A stretch of DNA of 64,000 nucleotides, taken from Mycobacterium sp. PS03-16 (lineage in GTDB: Bacteria > Actinomycetota > Actinomycetes > Mycobacteriales > Mycobacteriaceae). A program made the translations under genes and the position numbers. A model generated the notes under the pieces. It was not told the DNA's origin and searched no databases. It worked only from the letters and a program-made list of their open reading frames with translations. How positions within the stretch are numbered: the stretch's first letter is position 1; every line of letters begins with the position of its first letter. The stretch spans positions 20,552-84,551 of the forward strand of contig NZ_SPQO01000022.1 of the NCBI RefSeq assembly GCF_004570325.1, given 5' to 3'. This document shows, in pieces, positions 33,706 to 41,648 of the stretch.

Positions 33706-34704
33706 CTAGACCGATTCGGCGTTCGGCGTGCCGGAATCGTCGCGCAGCGGTCGTCCGCGGCTCCGGTACAGCGCCGTGTCGGCGCAGGCGTACAGCTCGG
33801 CGATGCCGGCGTCGGCCGACGTACCGGTGGCGGTGCCCATGCTGACCTGCGGGGTGTGCCGCCGGATGCTGTCGAGGAACGCCTCGACAACTTCCTGCCG
33901 CTCCCCGGCGAGGCAGGCGGCGAATTCGTCACCGCCGAGTCTCGCCACCACCGCGTGCCGGGGTGCGGCCTGTTCCCAGTGCCGCGCGTACTCCGCGATG
34001 CGCCGGTCGCCCGCCTGGTGGCCGTAGGTGTCGTTGAGAGTCTTGAGCCCGTCGATGTCGAGGGCGACCACGGTGACCGGGACGGGTCTGCCCCGGTGCC
34101 GCGCCAGCACGTCGGTGGTGCCGATCTCCCAGCCCGCCCGGTTGAGCAGACCGGTGAGCGGGTCGGTGCACGCCGCGGTGAACATCGCCCGCATCAGCAC
34201 CCCGAACGACTCGGCGGCCCCGACGATCGCGACGATGATCGTCAGGACCGTGAGCACGCCCACGTGCGGGGCGGGGGCCACCACGACGGCCACCGAGCAG
34301 GCCGCGGTGAGCACGGCGATCAACGGCCACGCCTGACGCGGCGGGTGGAACGCCCGCAGGTACATCGCGAGGAAGACCGGAGCGAACAGGCAGACGTACT
34401 CGGCGGTGATGGTGACGTGGAACGCCATGACGATCGGCGTGGCCGCGACGGCCGCCACGGTGGCCGGCATCAGCTGCCACGGCCGTACCGCAAGGGACAC
34501 CAGCGCCGAGACCCCGAGGACCACCGCGATGATCCCGCCGACCGGATTGCCGTAGGCGATATCGGTGCGGACCGGGAACAGCGTGAACGTCACCCCGTAG
34601 GCGTAGAGAAACGTGGTGGCGCCCAGATAGATTCGCAGCAGCCGCAGGCGCTGCGCGCCGAACACCCAAGTGTCGGCGCCGGCCAGCGAGCTCAGGCGGT
34701 ACAT
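33706..34704 (-). CDS. Membrane-anchored diguanylate cyclase (GGDEF)
   Basis: A 332-residue protein with about five or six hydrophobic helices in the first ~165 residues and a cytoplasmic GGDEF domain after them (from TDPLTGLLNRAGWE; active loop GGDEF at 257-261; substrate-binding DIDGLKTLNDTYGH). It should make cyclic di-GMP from GTP. The product-inhibition RxxD site expected five residues before GGDEF is missing (RHAVVARL). The start is ATG at 34704 with GGTGAGG upstream. It stands alone; no EAL or HD-GYP partner is in the window. Confidence 0.93.
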   Translation of the reverse strand: MYRLSSLAGADTWVFGAQRLRLLRIYLGATTFLYAYGVTFTLFPVRTDIAYGNPVGGIIAVVLGVSALVSLAVRPWQLMPATVAAVAATPIVMAFHVTITAEYVCLFAPVFLAMYLRAFHPPRQAWPLIAVLTAACSVAVVVAPAPHVGVLTVLTIIVAIVGAAESFGVLMRAMFTAACTDPLTGLLNRAGWEIGTTDVLARHRGRPVPVTVVALDIDGLKTLNDTYGHQAGDRRIAEYARHWEQAAPRHAVVARLGGDEFAACLAGERQEVVEAFLDSIRRHTPQVSMGTATGTSADAGIAELYACADTALYRSRGRPLRDDSGTPNAESV

Positions 34705-34739
34705 GACCTCACCCCAGAGTCCCCCGACGGTGGGTTGGG

Positions 34740-34812
34740 CGCGCCCGAAGGGATTCGAACCCCTAACCTTCTGATCCGTAGTCAGATGCTCTATCCGTTG
34801 AGCTACGGGCGC
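34740..34812 (-). tRNA. tRNA-Arg(ACG)
   Basis: A 73-base cloverleaf: acceptor GCGCCCG/CGGGCGC, anticodon loop CTACGGA giving ACG, T loop GGTTCGAATCC. A34 should become inosine through the TadA encoded at 16863-17321. CCA is not encoded. Confidence 0.95.
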
Positions 34813-34853
34813 TTGCGTGTTCAGTTGTGTCGTGGCTGACGGGTCAGCCGCGG

Positions 34854-34942
34854 CGGAGGCGAGAGGATTTGAACCTCCGGTCCCCGGTAAGGGGGACAAC
34901 TCATTAGCAGTGAGTCCCATTCGGCCGCTCTGGCACGCCTCC
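34854..34942 (-). tRNA. tRNA-Ser(GCT)
   Basis: An 89-base class II tRNA with acceptor GGAGGCG/CGCCTCC, anticodon loop CTGCTAA giving GCT, and a long variable arm. CCA is not encoded. It lies 41 bases upstream of tRNA-Arg on the same strand, so they may share one transcript. Confidence 0.95.
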
Positions 34943-35015
34943 TGACGATTATCCGCCGAGGGCACAGAGTACACACCGGCCGCCCATGGAAGCAAAGCCG
35001 GTTGAAGGCCGGCCC

Positions 35016-35021
35016 TATGCT
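35016..35021 (+). promoter_or_regulatory. Leaderless -10 hexamer (TATGCT)
   Basis: TATGCT ends six bases before the GTG at 35028. It supports that start for hisC2 over the upstream ATG at 34986. Confidence 0.6.
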
Positions 35022-35027
35022 GGTCAG

Positions 35028-36104
35028 GTGACTGCCCGCCTCCGGCCCGAATTGGCCGACATTCCGGCCTACACGCCGGGCAAGACCGTCCCGGGCGCCA
35101 TCAAGATCGCGAGCAACGAGACCGTCGACGGTCCCCTGCCCAGTGTGCGCGCCGCCATCGAGATCGCGACCGAGCACCTCAACCGGTATCCCGACAACGG
35201 CTACCTCGAGCTGCGCGAACACCTGGCCAAGCACCTCGACGGGACCCTCGGGGCGGGAGCGTTCACCCCCGAGCAGATCTCGGTCGGCTGCGGCTCGGTC
35301 AGCCTGTGTCAGCAGCTCATCCAGATCACCTCCTCGGTGGGCGACGAGGTGCTGTTCGCCTGGCGCAGCTTCGAGATCTACCCGCTTCAGGTGCGCACCG
35401 CGGGCGCCACCCCGGTGCAGGTGCCGCTGCGCGACCACACCCATGACCTTGACGCGATGCTGGCCGCGATCACCGATCGCACCCGCTTGATCTTCGTCTG
35501 CAACCCCAACAACCCGACCAGTACCGTGGTCGACCCGCGGGCGCTGGCCGAGTTCGTCGCCGCGGTGCCGCCGGACATCTTGATCGTGATCGACGAGGCC
35601 TACGTCGAGTACATCCGCGACGGCCTGCTGCCCGACAGCTTCGGCCTGGTTCGAGCGCACCCCAATGTGGTGGTGCTGCGCACGTTTTCGAAGGCCTACG
35701 GCCTGGCCGGGCTGCGCGTCGGCTACGCCGTCGCCGACGAGGAGATCGTCACCGCCCTGGGCAAGGTGTACGTCCCGTTCTCGGCGACCAGCCTGTCGCA
35801 GGCCGCCGCGATCGCCTCGCTGGAGGCCGCCGACGAGCTGCTGGCGCGCACCGACGCCGTCGTCGCCGAACGCACCCGGGTCACCGCGGCGCTGCGCGAG
35901 GTCGGATTCACGGTGCCGCCGTCGCAGGCCAATTTCGTGTGGCTGCCGCTGGCCGAACGCACGCGCGACTTCGTCCAACGTGCCGCCGAGGACCGCATCG
36001 TCGTGCGCCCGTACGGTGAGGACGGGGTGCGGGTCACCGTGGCCGCACCGCACGAGAACGACGCCTTCCTCGACTTCGCCCGACGCTGGAAAGGAACCGC
36101 ATGA
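35028..36104 (+). CDS. hisC2: Histidinol-phosphate/aromatic aminotransferase (HisC2/Pat)
   Basis: A 358-residue PLP-dependent class I/II transaminase. The Schiff-base lysine is K222 in FSKAYGLAGLRVGY. The pyridine-binding aspartate lies in IVIDEAYVEY, and ASNET at the N-terminus contacts substrate. By position (Rv3772) it is the second HisC-like protein, thought to serve phenylalanine and tyrosine synthesis; this agrees with tyrA nearby but is inference. Its stop overlaps the next start by four bases (ATGA). Confidence 0.93.
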   Translation: MTARLRPELADIPAYTPGKTVPGAIKIASNETVDGPLPSVRAAIEIATEHLNRYPDNGYLELREHLAKHLDGTLGAGAFTPEQISVGCGSVSLCQQLIQITSSVGDEVLFAWRSFEIYPLQVRTAGATPVQVPLRDHTHDLDAMLAAITDRTRLIFVCNPNNPTSTVVDPRALAEFVAAVPPDILIVIDEAYVEYIRDGLLPDSFGLVRAHPNVVVLRTFSKAYGLAGLRVGYAVADEEIVTALGKVYVPFSATSLSQAAAIASLEAADELLARTDAVVAERTRVTAALREVGFTVPPSQANFVWLPLAERTRDFVQRAAEDRIVVRPYGEDGVRVTVAAPHENDAFLDFARRWKGTA

Positions 36105-36571
36105 CCTCGACGCGCACCGCCCGCGAGACGTTCACCGCGCTCACCGAGCGCACCGACCGGCTCTCCGACGCCGAGCTCGACGAATTCTGGGGCACCCTGG
36201 AGCCCGTCGACATCGACTTCATGATCGGCGAGTGGAAGGGCGGCGAGTTCCACACCGGCCACAAGGCCAACGGGTTCATGGAACGGCTCAACTGGTTCGG
36301 CAAGACCTTCCACAGCGCGGCCGACGCCAAGCCGCTGGTGTGCCTGGACGCCGACGGGGCCAAGTTCTCCAACACCGAGGCCATGAAGGGCGAGGCCAGC
36401 CTGTGGATGGAGGAGTTCCGCGGCGAGGTGACCGCCTCAATGGTCTATGACGGCGCACCCGTGCACGACCACTTCAAGAAGGTCGACGACAACGCCGTGA
36501 TGGGCATCATGAACGGTAAGGGTGCCTTGGATCAGGGCCGCCACCTGTACTTCTACCTCGAGCGGGTGTGA
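36101..36571 (+). CDS. GXWXG/DUF4334 domain protein
   Basis: A 156-residue protein with the GXWXG motif at 43-47 (GEWKG), the DUF4334 pattern (WFGKTFHSAADAKPL) and a C-terminal MGIMNGKGALDQGRHLYFYLER. These small beta-barrel proteins may bind lipophilic ligands; the function is unproven. It is coupled to hisC2 by a four-base overlap. As far as I remember this gene is not next to hisC2 in M. tuberculosis. Confidence 0.85.
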   Translation: MTSTRTARETFTALTERTDRLSDAELDEFWGTLEPVDIDFMIGEWKGGEFHTGHKANGFMERLNWFGKTFHSAADAKPLVCLDADGAKFSNTEAMKGEASLWMEEFRGEVTASMVYDGAPVHDHFKKVDDNAVMGIMNGKGALDQGRHLYFYLERV

Positions 36572-36574
36572 CCC

Positions 36575-37159
36575 CTAGCCGTCGGCGCGCCGGCCGGTGA
36601 ACGCCAGCAGGCGCTGTATCGGCGGGGCGTCGTCGGGCACGTCGATCGGATCGTCGAAGCCGGCCGTCGCCCGGCCCTCCGGCGTGATGATCTTCTTCGC
36701 GAGGTTCAGCACGTACTCCGACAGCGAGTCGGGTGCGGGCACGGTGCGGCCGGTGGCGGCGGCGTAATCCCAGGCGTGCACGAGGAATTCGAGCGACAGG
36801 ATGCCCACCGGCACCTTCGCGGGCGCCTCACCCTTGCCGAACGGTACCGTGCCGTCGAGGCCGCGGCGGTGCCACGCGTCGAGCGCCGGGCGGGCGGCGA
36901 GGATGATCTGCCGCTCCACGGTGTCGTCGGCGTCGCGGGCCGGGAACTCGGCGCCCGCCATGCCGCCGAGCACGGTGATCGAGTTCAGCAGGTGATCGGT
37001 CAGCGAGGCGACGTCGTACTCCCGGCACGGCGTCTGCTTGGTCAGGTCGTCGGCCGCGATACCGCGCACCACCTGCTGCAACACCCCGAGAGTCAGTTCG
37101 GCGGAGCGCAGATCATCGGTGGGCGGTGAGTCAGGTCCCTGCGGCAGGTCGCTACGCAT
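36575..37159 (-). CDS. TIGR03086 family (DinB/mycothiol-type) protein
   Basis: A 194-residue four-helix protein of the DinB-like/maleylpyruvate-isomerase superfamily. Metal-binding histidines are visible in SLTDHLLNS and LVHAWDYAAATG. The activity is unknown; relatives use mycothiol. It is the counterpart of Rv3773c. The ATG at 37159 is chosen over a GTG at 37168, because TAACGT lies seven bases before it (37172-37167). Confidence 0.85.
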   Translation of the reverse strand: MRSDLPQGPDSPPTDDLRSAELTLGVLQQVVRGIAADDLTKQTPCREYDVASLTDHLLNSITVLGGMAGAEFPARDADDTVERQIILAARPALDAWHRRGLDGTVPFGKGEAPAKVPVGILSLEFLVHAWDYAAATGRTVPAPDSLSEYVLNLAKKIITPEGRATAGFDDPIDVPDDAPPIQRLLAFTGRRADG

Positions 37160-37166
37160 GGCGCCC

Positions 37167-37193
37167 ACGTTACGTCCCGCGTACGCCTATCGT
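37167..37193. promoter_or_regulatory. Back-to-back leaderless promoters
   Basis: Minus-strand TAACGT (37172-37167) is seven bases from the ATG at 37159, and plus-strand TATCGT (37188-37193) is seven bases from the GTG at 37201. The two hexamers are only 15 bases apart, so the two polymerases would exclude one another. Confidence 0.5.
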
Positions 37194-37200
37194 GGCGCAG

Positions 37201-37518
37201 GTGGGTATGCGAGCGCGCAGAGTGACGGCGGCGGCGCTGCTGCTGGCCGGGGTGCTGACCGGCTGCACCCGAACAGTCACCGGGACCGTCGCGCAGACCA
37301 CCGAACCTGGCCCGCCGGTGCCCGACGCCCAGACCATCACCTGCGCCGAGTACATCGACCTCGACGAGGATGCGCAGCTGGCGGTCGTCGGGGAGTTGAC
37401 CGGCGACGGCGGCGGCTCGCTGGGTTCCCAGGGCACGGTGGTCGCCAAGACGCTGGCCGACGCCATCTGCGAGTATCTGCCGACGGCCCGGCTCAGTGAG
37501 ATCTTGATCGGCCGCTAG
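37201..37518 (+). CDS. Small lipoprotein, function unknown
   Basis: A 105-residue lipoprotein: VGMRARRVTAAALLLAG then lipobox LTGC (C22). The mature part is short and acidic, with a cysteine pair (TITCAEYI, DAICEYL) that may form a disulfide. It resembles the many small mycobacterial Lpp/Lpq-type lipoproteins; I cannot name it. The GTG at 37201 is chosen for its leaderless promoter; the ATG at 37207 would also give a working signal peptide. Its TAG stop starts the -10 hexamer of echA21. Confidence 0.72.
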   Translation: MGMRARRVTAAALLLAGVLTGCTRTVTGTVAQTTEPGPPVPDAQTITCAEYIDLDEDAQLAVVGELTGDGGGSLGSQGTVVAKTLADAICEYLPTARLSEILIGR

Positions 37519-37521
37519 CCT
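37516..37521 (+). promoter_or_regulatory. -10 hexamer overlapping a stop codon (TAGCCT)
   Basis: TAGCCT starts with the TAG stop of the lipoprotein gene and ends eight bases before the echA21 ATG at 37530. Confidence 0.5.
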
Positions 37522-37529
37522 CTGCAGGC

Positions 37530-38351
37530 ATGGCTACATACGAGTCGCTGTCCGTCGACATCGACGGCCACGTCGCCCGGGTCACGCTGCTGGGGCCCGG
37601 TAAGGGCAACGCGATGGGCCCCGCGTTCTGGGCGGAGCTGCCCGAGGCGTTCACCGCACTGGACGCCGACCCCGATGTCCGCGCGATCGTGCTGACCGGT
37701 TCGGGGAAGCACTTCAGCTATGGCCTCGACCTGGCGGCGATGGGCGATACGTTGACCCCGATGCTCGCCGAGGGCGCGCTGGCCCGCCCGCGCGCGGAGT
37801 TCCACACCCGCCTCAAGGGCATGCAGCAGTCGATCACCGCGGTGGCCGACTGCCGCACGCCGGTGATCGCCTCGGTGCACGGCTGGTGCATCGGCGGCGG
37901 TGTCGACCTGATCAGCGCCGTCGACATCCGTTATGCGAGCGCGGACGCGAAGTTCTCGGTGCGCGAGGTGAAGCTCGCGATCGTCGCCGACGTCGGCAGC
38001 CTGGCCCGGCTGCCGCTGATCCTGTCCGACGGCCACCTGCGCGAGCTCGCACTGACCGGTAAGGACATCGACGCCGCCCGGGCGGAGCGGATCGGCCTGG
38101 TCAACGCGGTGTACGACTCGGCAGAGGCGTGCCTGGAGGCCGCGCACGCCACCGCCGCGGAGATCGCCGCCAACCCGCCCCTGGTGGTGCAGGGCATCAA
38201 GGATGTCCTCGACGAGCAGCGCACCGCCCAGGTGGCGGCCAGCCTGCGCTACGTCGCGGCGTGGAACTCGGCGTTTCTGCCCTCGAAGGATCTCGGCGAA
38301 GGGATCACGGCGATGTTCGCAAAGCGGCCGCCGAACTTCACCGGCGAGTGA
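37530..38351 (+). CDS. echA21: Crotonase-family enoyl-CoA hydratase/isomerase EchA21
   Basis: A 273-residue crotonase-fold enzyme. The oxyanion-hole segments are HFSYGLDLAAMG and HGWCIGGGVDLISAVDIRYA, and the catalytic acidic region follows (FSVREVKLAIVADVGSL). It probably acts on a fatty-acid or sterol-derived acyl-CoA as hydratase or isomerase. From position it is the counterpart of Rv3774. It ends six bases before tRNA-Ser(TGA), which is transcribed toward it. Confidence 0.92.
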   Translation: MATYESLSVDIDGHVARVTLLGPGKGNAMGPAFWAELPEAFTALDADPDVRAIVLTGSGKHFSYGLDLAAMGDTLTPMLAEGALARPRAEFHTRLKGMQQSITAVADCRTPVIASVHGWCIGGGVDLISAVDIRYASADAKFSVREVKLAIVADVGSLARLPLILSDGHLRELALTGKDIDAARAERIGLVNAVYDSAEACLEAAHATAAEIAANPPLVVQGIKDVLDEQRTAQVAASLRYVAAWNSAFLPSKDLGEGITAMFAKRPPNFTGE

Positions 38352-38357
38352 TGTGAG

Positions 38358-38444
38358 CGGTGGCGGAGGGATTTGAACCCCCGGACGGTGTTAGCCGTCT
38401 CTCGCTTTCAAGGCGAGTGCATTAGGCCGCTCTGCCACGCCACC
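38358..38444 (-). tRNA. tRNA-Ser(TGA)
   Basis: An 87-base class II tRNA with acceptor GGTGGCG/CGCCACC, anticodon loop CTTGAAA giving TGA, and a long variable arm. CCA is not encoded. No terminator is visible before the converging echA21 gene. Confidence 0.95.
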
Positions 38445-38477
38445 GCCGAACAGCCTAGTGGTTCCCGGCAGGTGGCC

Positions 38478-38990
38478 CTAGAACCGGCCGACCCGCGCGG
38501 GCGAGGGACTGGCCTGCATCCCGACGCTGATCCGGCGACAGTTCTCTCCCATCGCGGCGATCTGTGATCGCGACAGCCGGCCCAGGAAATGGCTGCGAAC
38601 GTCGTTGCCGTAGGTCACCATGGCTTCGCGCACCCGCACCCGGCCGTCCTCGGTGATCGACGCCAGCACCCCGCGGCCGTCGTCCGGACTCGCGTTGCGC
38701 CGCACCAAACCCTGCATCTCCAACCGGCGGATCTGCCGGGTCACCCGGCTCGGCAGCGACATCAGGGCGTCCGCGAGGTCCCCCATCCGCGCGGCGCCGG
38801 TCGGTGATTTGTCCAGCATGTCGAGCAGCCGGACATCGTTCAGCGTCAGGTGGTGTTGTGCCACCAGCGACTTGTTCAGCGTGGCGTACAGCCTCAGTGC
38901 CGAGTCCAGGAAATTTTGCCAGGACCGTTGTTCTGCGATGTCGAGGCCCGGCATGTCGCTCGCCGTGCGCCCCCCAATCATCCCCTCCAT
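38478..38990 (-). CDS. MarR-family transcriptional regulator
   Basis: A 170-residue winged-helix regulator. DNA-binding helices lie at about 65-95 (RMGDLADALMSLPSRVTRQIRRLE) with the wing GLVRRNASPDDGRGVLASIT. It is divergent from the quinone oxidoreductase gene, with a 66-base gap that holds a perfect palindrome, so it probably represses both genes. The ATG at 38990 is supported by TACCAT six bases upstream (39002-38997). The ligand is unknown; quinones or phenolics would fit the neighbour. Confidence 0.88.
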   Translation of the reverse strand: MEGMIGGRTASDMPGLDIAEQRSWQNFLDSALRLYATLNKSLVAQHHLTLNDVRLLDMLDKSPTGAARMGDLADALMSLPSRVTRQIRRLEMQGLVRRNASPDDGRGVLASITEDGRVRVREAMVTYGNDVRSHFLGRLSRSQIAAMGENCRRISVGMQASPSPARVGRF

Positions 38991-38996
38991 GGACAC

Positions 38997-39049
38997 ATGG
39001 TAGAGCACGAATCCTTCCCCGGGAAGGTATCGGTACCGACGAGTAGGGT
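38997..39049. promoter_or_regulatory. MarR divergon control region
   Basis: The palindrome CCTTCCCCGGGAAGG (39013-39027, seven-base arms and a one-base centre) is followed by GGTA-TCGG-TACC (39026-39037). They sit between the marR -10 (TACCAT, minus, 39002-38997) and the oxidoreductase -10 (TAGGGT, plus, 39044-39049), where a bound dimer would block both. Confidence 0.6.
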
Positions 39050-39056
39050 TGACCTT

Positions 39057-40034
39057 GTGTTTGCAATAGTCGCAGAGTCGCCGGAGAAGCTGATTTGGAA
39101 GCAAATTCCCGATGCTGCACTTCAGTCGCACGAGGTGCGAATCGAGATAGTTGCCACGGGAATTAATCGCGCTGATCTGATGCAAGCCGCAGGCAAGTAT
39201 CCGCCGCCGCCGGGCGCGAGCGAGGTCATGGGCCTCGAGGTGTCGGGACGGATTACCGAGGTCGGCGCCGACGCCGGCGACTGGACCGTGGGGCAACCTG
39301 TGTGCGCTTTGCTGGCGGGAGGCGGTTACGCGGAGAACGTCACGGTGCCCGCCGCCCAGGTGATGCCGGTTCCCGACTCCGTCGAGCTGGCCCACGCCGC
39401 CGCGCTTCCCGAGGTCGCGTGCACCGTGTGGTCCAACGTCGTGATGACCGCCGGGTTGTCGGCGGGGCAGACACTGCTGGTCCACGGCGGCGGTAGCGGC
39501 ATCGGCACGCACGCCGTCCAAGTCGCCCGCGCTCTCGGCTGCCGGGTGGCCGTCACGGCCGGGTCGGCAAACAAGCTGGAGCTCTGCGGCGAACTGGGCG
39601 CCGAGGTGTTGATCAACTACCGCGACGAGGACTTCGTCGCGCGCATGCACGCCGAGACCGACGGCGCCGACGTAATCCTCGACCTGATGGGCGCGGCCTA
39701 CCTGGACCGCAACATCGACGCGCTCGCCCCCGACGGCCGGCTGGTCATCATCGGGATGCAGGGCGGGGCCAAGGCCGAACTGAACATCGGCAAGCTACTG
39801 GCCAAACGCGCCGGCGTCATCGCCACGGCGCTGCGGGCACGGCCGGTCACCGGGCGCGGCGGTAAGAAGGCGATCGTCGACGAGGTGGTGGCCAATGTGT
39901 GGCCGATGATCGCCGACGGCCGGGTCCGCCCGATCATCGGCGCGGAGTATCCGGTGCAGGAGGCCCAGGCCGCGCAGGAGATGCTGGCCTCGGGCGACGT
40001 GTCCGGGAAAGTGCTGCTGCGGGTGCGCGACTGA
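39057..40034 (+). CDS. NAD(P)H:quinone oxidoreductase (zeta-crystallin type)
   Basis: A 325-residue zinc-free medium-chain reductase. The GroES-like N-domain begins at VFAIVAESPEKLIW, with GINRADLMQAAGKYPPPPG. The cofactor domain has LLVHGGGSGIGTHAVQVAR, where the YGAA-type motif reads GGGSG, favouring NADPH. It reduces quinones or conjugated carbonyls. It is the counterpart of Rv3777. The GTG at 39057 is supported by TAGGGT ending seven bases upstream; longer frames run into the control region. Confidence 0.92.
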   Translation: MFAIVAESPEKLIWKQIPDAALQSHEVRIEIVATGINRADLMQAAGKYPPPPGASEVMGLEVSGRITEVGADAGDWTVGQPVCALLAGGGYAENVTVPAAQVMPVPDSVELAHAAALPEVACTVWSNVVMTAGLSAGQTLLVHGGGSGIGTHAVQVARALGCRVAVTAGSANKLELCGELGAEVLINYRDEDFVARMHAETDGADVILDLMGAAYLDRNIDALAPDGRLVIIGMQGGAKAELNIGKLLAKRAGVIATALRARPVTGRGGKKAIVDEVVANVWPMIADGRVRPIIGAEYPVQEAQAAQEMLASGDVSGKVLLRVRD

Positions 40035-40036
40035 CG

Positions 40037-41233
40037 TCAGCCGAGCGAGGCCAGCGCACGCACCAGCTGGTCCACCTCGGCGGTGGTGGTGTAGTGCGCG
40101 AGCCCGACGGTGACGGCGCCGCCGATGTCGTCGACGCCGATGACGTCGAGCACCCGCGAGTTCGCGTTGGCGATGGCCAGCACACCGTTGTCGGCGAGGC
40201 GCTGCACCACCTTCTCGGCCGGTACGTCGCGCACCGCGAAACTCAGCACGGGTATCCGCACCTCGGGCTGGCCGATCACCATCACCAGCGGCAGTGACCG
40301 CAGCGACATCAGCAGGTAGTCGAACAGCCGATTCATGTACGCGGTCGCCGATTGCATTGACAGCGCGAGCCTTTCGCGCCGGCTGCCGTGGGCGGACTCG
40401 TCGAGGTTGGCCAGGTACTCGATGCTGGCGACCACGCCGGCCAGCATCCCGAACTGGTGCACGCCCACCTCGAGCCGGGCCGGACCGGTCGCATACGGAT
40501 TGAGTGAGACGGAGCCGAAAGAGTCGATCAGCGACGGGTCGCGGAACACCAGCGCCCCGATCGGCGGTCCGCCCCACGCGACCGCGTTGACTGCGACGAC
40601 GTCGGCGTCGATCTCCTCGAGATCGATCAGCCGGTAGGGGGCGGCGGCGGAGTGATCGACCACGACCAGCCCGCCGACCTCGTGCGCCAGCTTGGTCACC
40701 GCGCGCAGATCGGTCACCGTGCCCAGCGTCGCCGAGGCCGAGGCGATCGCCACCAGCCGCGTCGGCCCCGTGATCAGGCCCTCCCACTGCCAGGCCGGCA
40801 GCTCGCCGTTCTCGATGTCGACCTCGGCCCACTTGATCTTGGCCCCGTACCGGTTGGCCGCGCGCAACCACGGCGCGATGTTGGCCTCGTCGTCGAGGCG
40901 CGTCACCACGACCTCGTATCCCAGACCCACCCGCGACGACGCGGCGTCGGCCAGCGACGCCAGCAGCAGGGCGCGGTCGGCGCCCAGCACGACGCCACGG
41001 GGGTCGGCGTTGACCAGATCGGCCACCGCCTGGCGAGCCGCCGCCAGCACCGCCGCACTGCGCCGGGCCGACGGATGCGGACCGTCGGTGGTCGACATCG
41101 AACCGCGGAACGCCGTGGAGACCGTCGTGGCCACCGAGTCGGGCAGCAACATCCCGTTCTGCGCGTCGAAGTGCACCCAACCATCGCCCAGCGAGGGGTG
41201 CAGACCACGCACCCGGGCGACGTCGTATGCCAT
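40037..41233 (-). CDS. Class V aminotransferase-fold protein without the PLP lysine
   Basis: A 398-residue homologue of NifS/SufS-type cysteine desulfurases and the counterpart of Rv3778c. The PLP-pocket aspartate is present (VVVDHSAAAP, D193). The position that should hold the Schiff-base lysine reads VNAVAWGGPPIGA (W220 region), with no lysine close by. The other cofactor contacts look kept, so it may bind PLP without covalent linkage or have lost catalysis. The ATG at 41233 has TAAGGT seven bases upstream (41246-41241). It ends two bases from the converging oxidoreductase gene. Confidence 0.87.
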   Translation of the reverse strand: MAYDVARVRGLHPSLGDGWVHFDAQNGMLLPDSVATTVSTAFRGSMSTTDGPHPSARRSAAVLAAARQAVADLVNADPRGVVLGADRALLLASLADAASSRVGLGYEVVVTRLDDEANIAPWLRAANRYGAKIKWAEVDIENGELPAWQWEGLITGPTRLVAIASASATLGTVTDLRAVTKLAHEVGGLVVVDHSAAAPYRLIDLEEIDADVVAVNAVAWGGPPIGALVFRDPSLIDSFGSVSLNPYATGPARLEVGVHQFGMLAGVVASIEYLANLDESAHGSRRERLALSMQSATAYMNRLFDYLLMSLRSLPLVMVIGQPEVRIPVLSFAVRDVPAEKVVQRLADNGVLAIANANSRVLDVIGVDDIGGAVTVGLAHYTTTAEVDQLVRALASLG

Positions 41234-41246
41234 TCCAGCCACCTTA

Positions 41247-41648
41247 GAGCGCTCGTGATTTCCACAGACCGACACGATGTGGTGGGCGCCCGACCGTGCA
41301 TTCCGACACCCGCGTCGAGGCGGATCGGGACACCTGGGCAGCCATACTAATCCAAGACCCTGGCGGCGCGGAGTGCTAATGCCCCCGGCGTTGCTGGAAG
41401 CGCGTGGCGGCGTCCGGTCGACGGGAGTCGCAGCCGCCCTGCCGCGCGTTTGGCGTCCGCATCGAGGTGGTGATCTTGGACCGTCGGATTCGCCACCGCG
41501 AATGTGCGGCGGCGCGGCGGCCGGCCGGCACCACGATCCGCGCGGTGACCGACCGGCGGCCGTCAGGGACGACGGCGTGCGGGTCGACCGGGACCGCGGA
41601 CTAGTGTCACAGCGAGAGAACGGGCCATACGAGGGAATACAGGCACAG
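41247..41648. other. 402-base gene-free stretch before bpa
   Basis: No plausible reading frame was found here; a frame open from 41277 into bpa has no start context and no family similarity. In M. tuberculosis the large membrane protein gene Rv3779 occupies this place, as I recall; nothing like it remains. The stretch presumably holds the promoter of the bpa operon, but I cannot point to a convincing hexamer. GAGGGA at 41631-41636 lies 12 bases before the bpa ATG. Confidence 0.5.

Noticed and set aside
34740..34942. tRNA genes as integration sites for a genomic island
   Set aside because: No integrase, no direct repeat of a tRNA 3' end, and the flanking genes keep the M. tuberculosis-like order.
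41277..41648. Extension of bpa upstream to 41277
   Set aside because: The extra residues have no similarity to Bpa, which begins with the acidic tail at MSLNNDDD.
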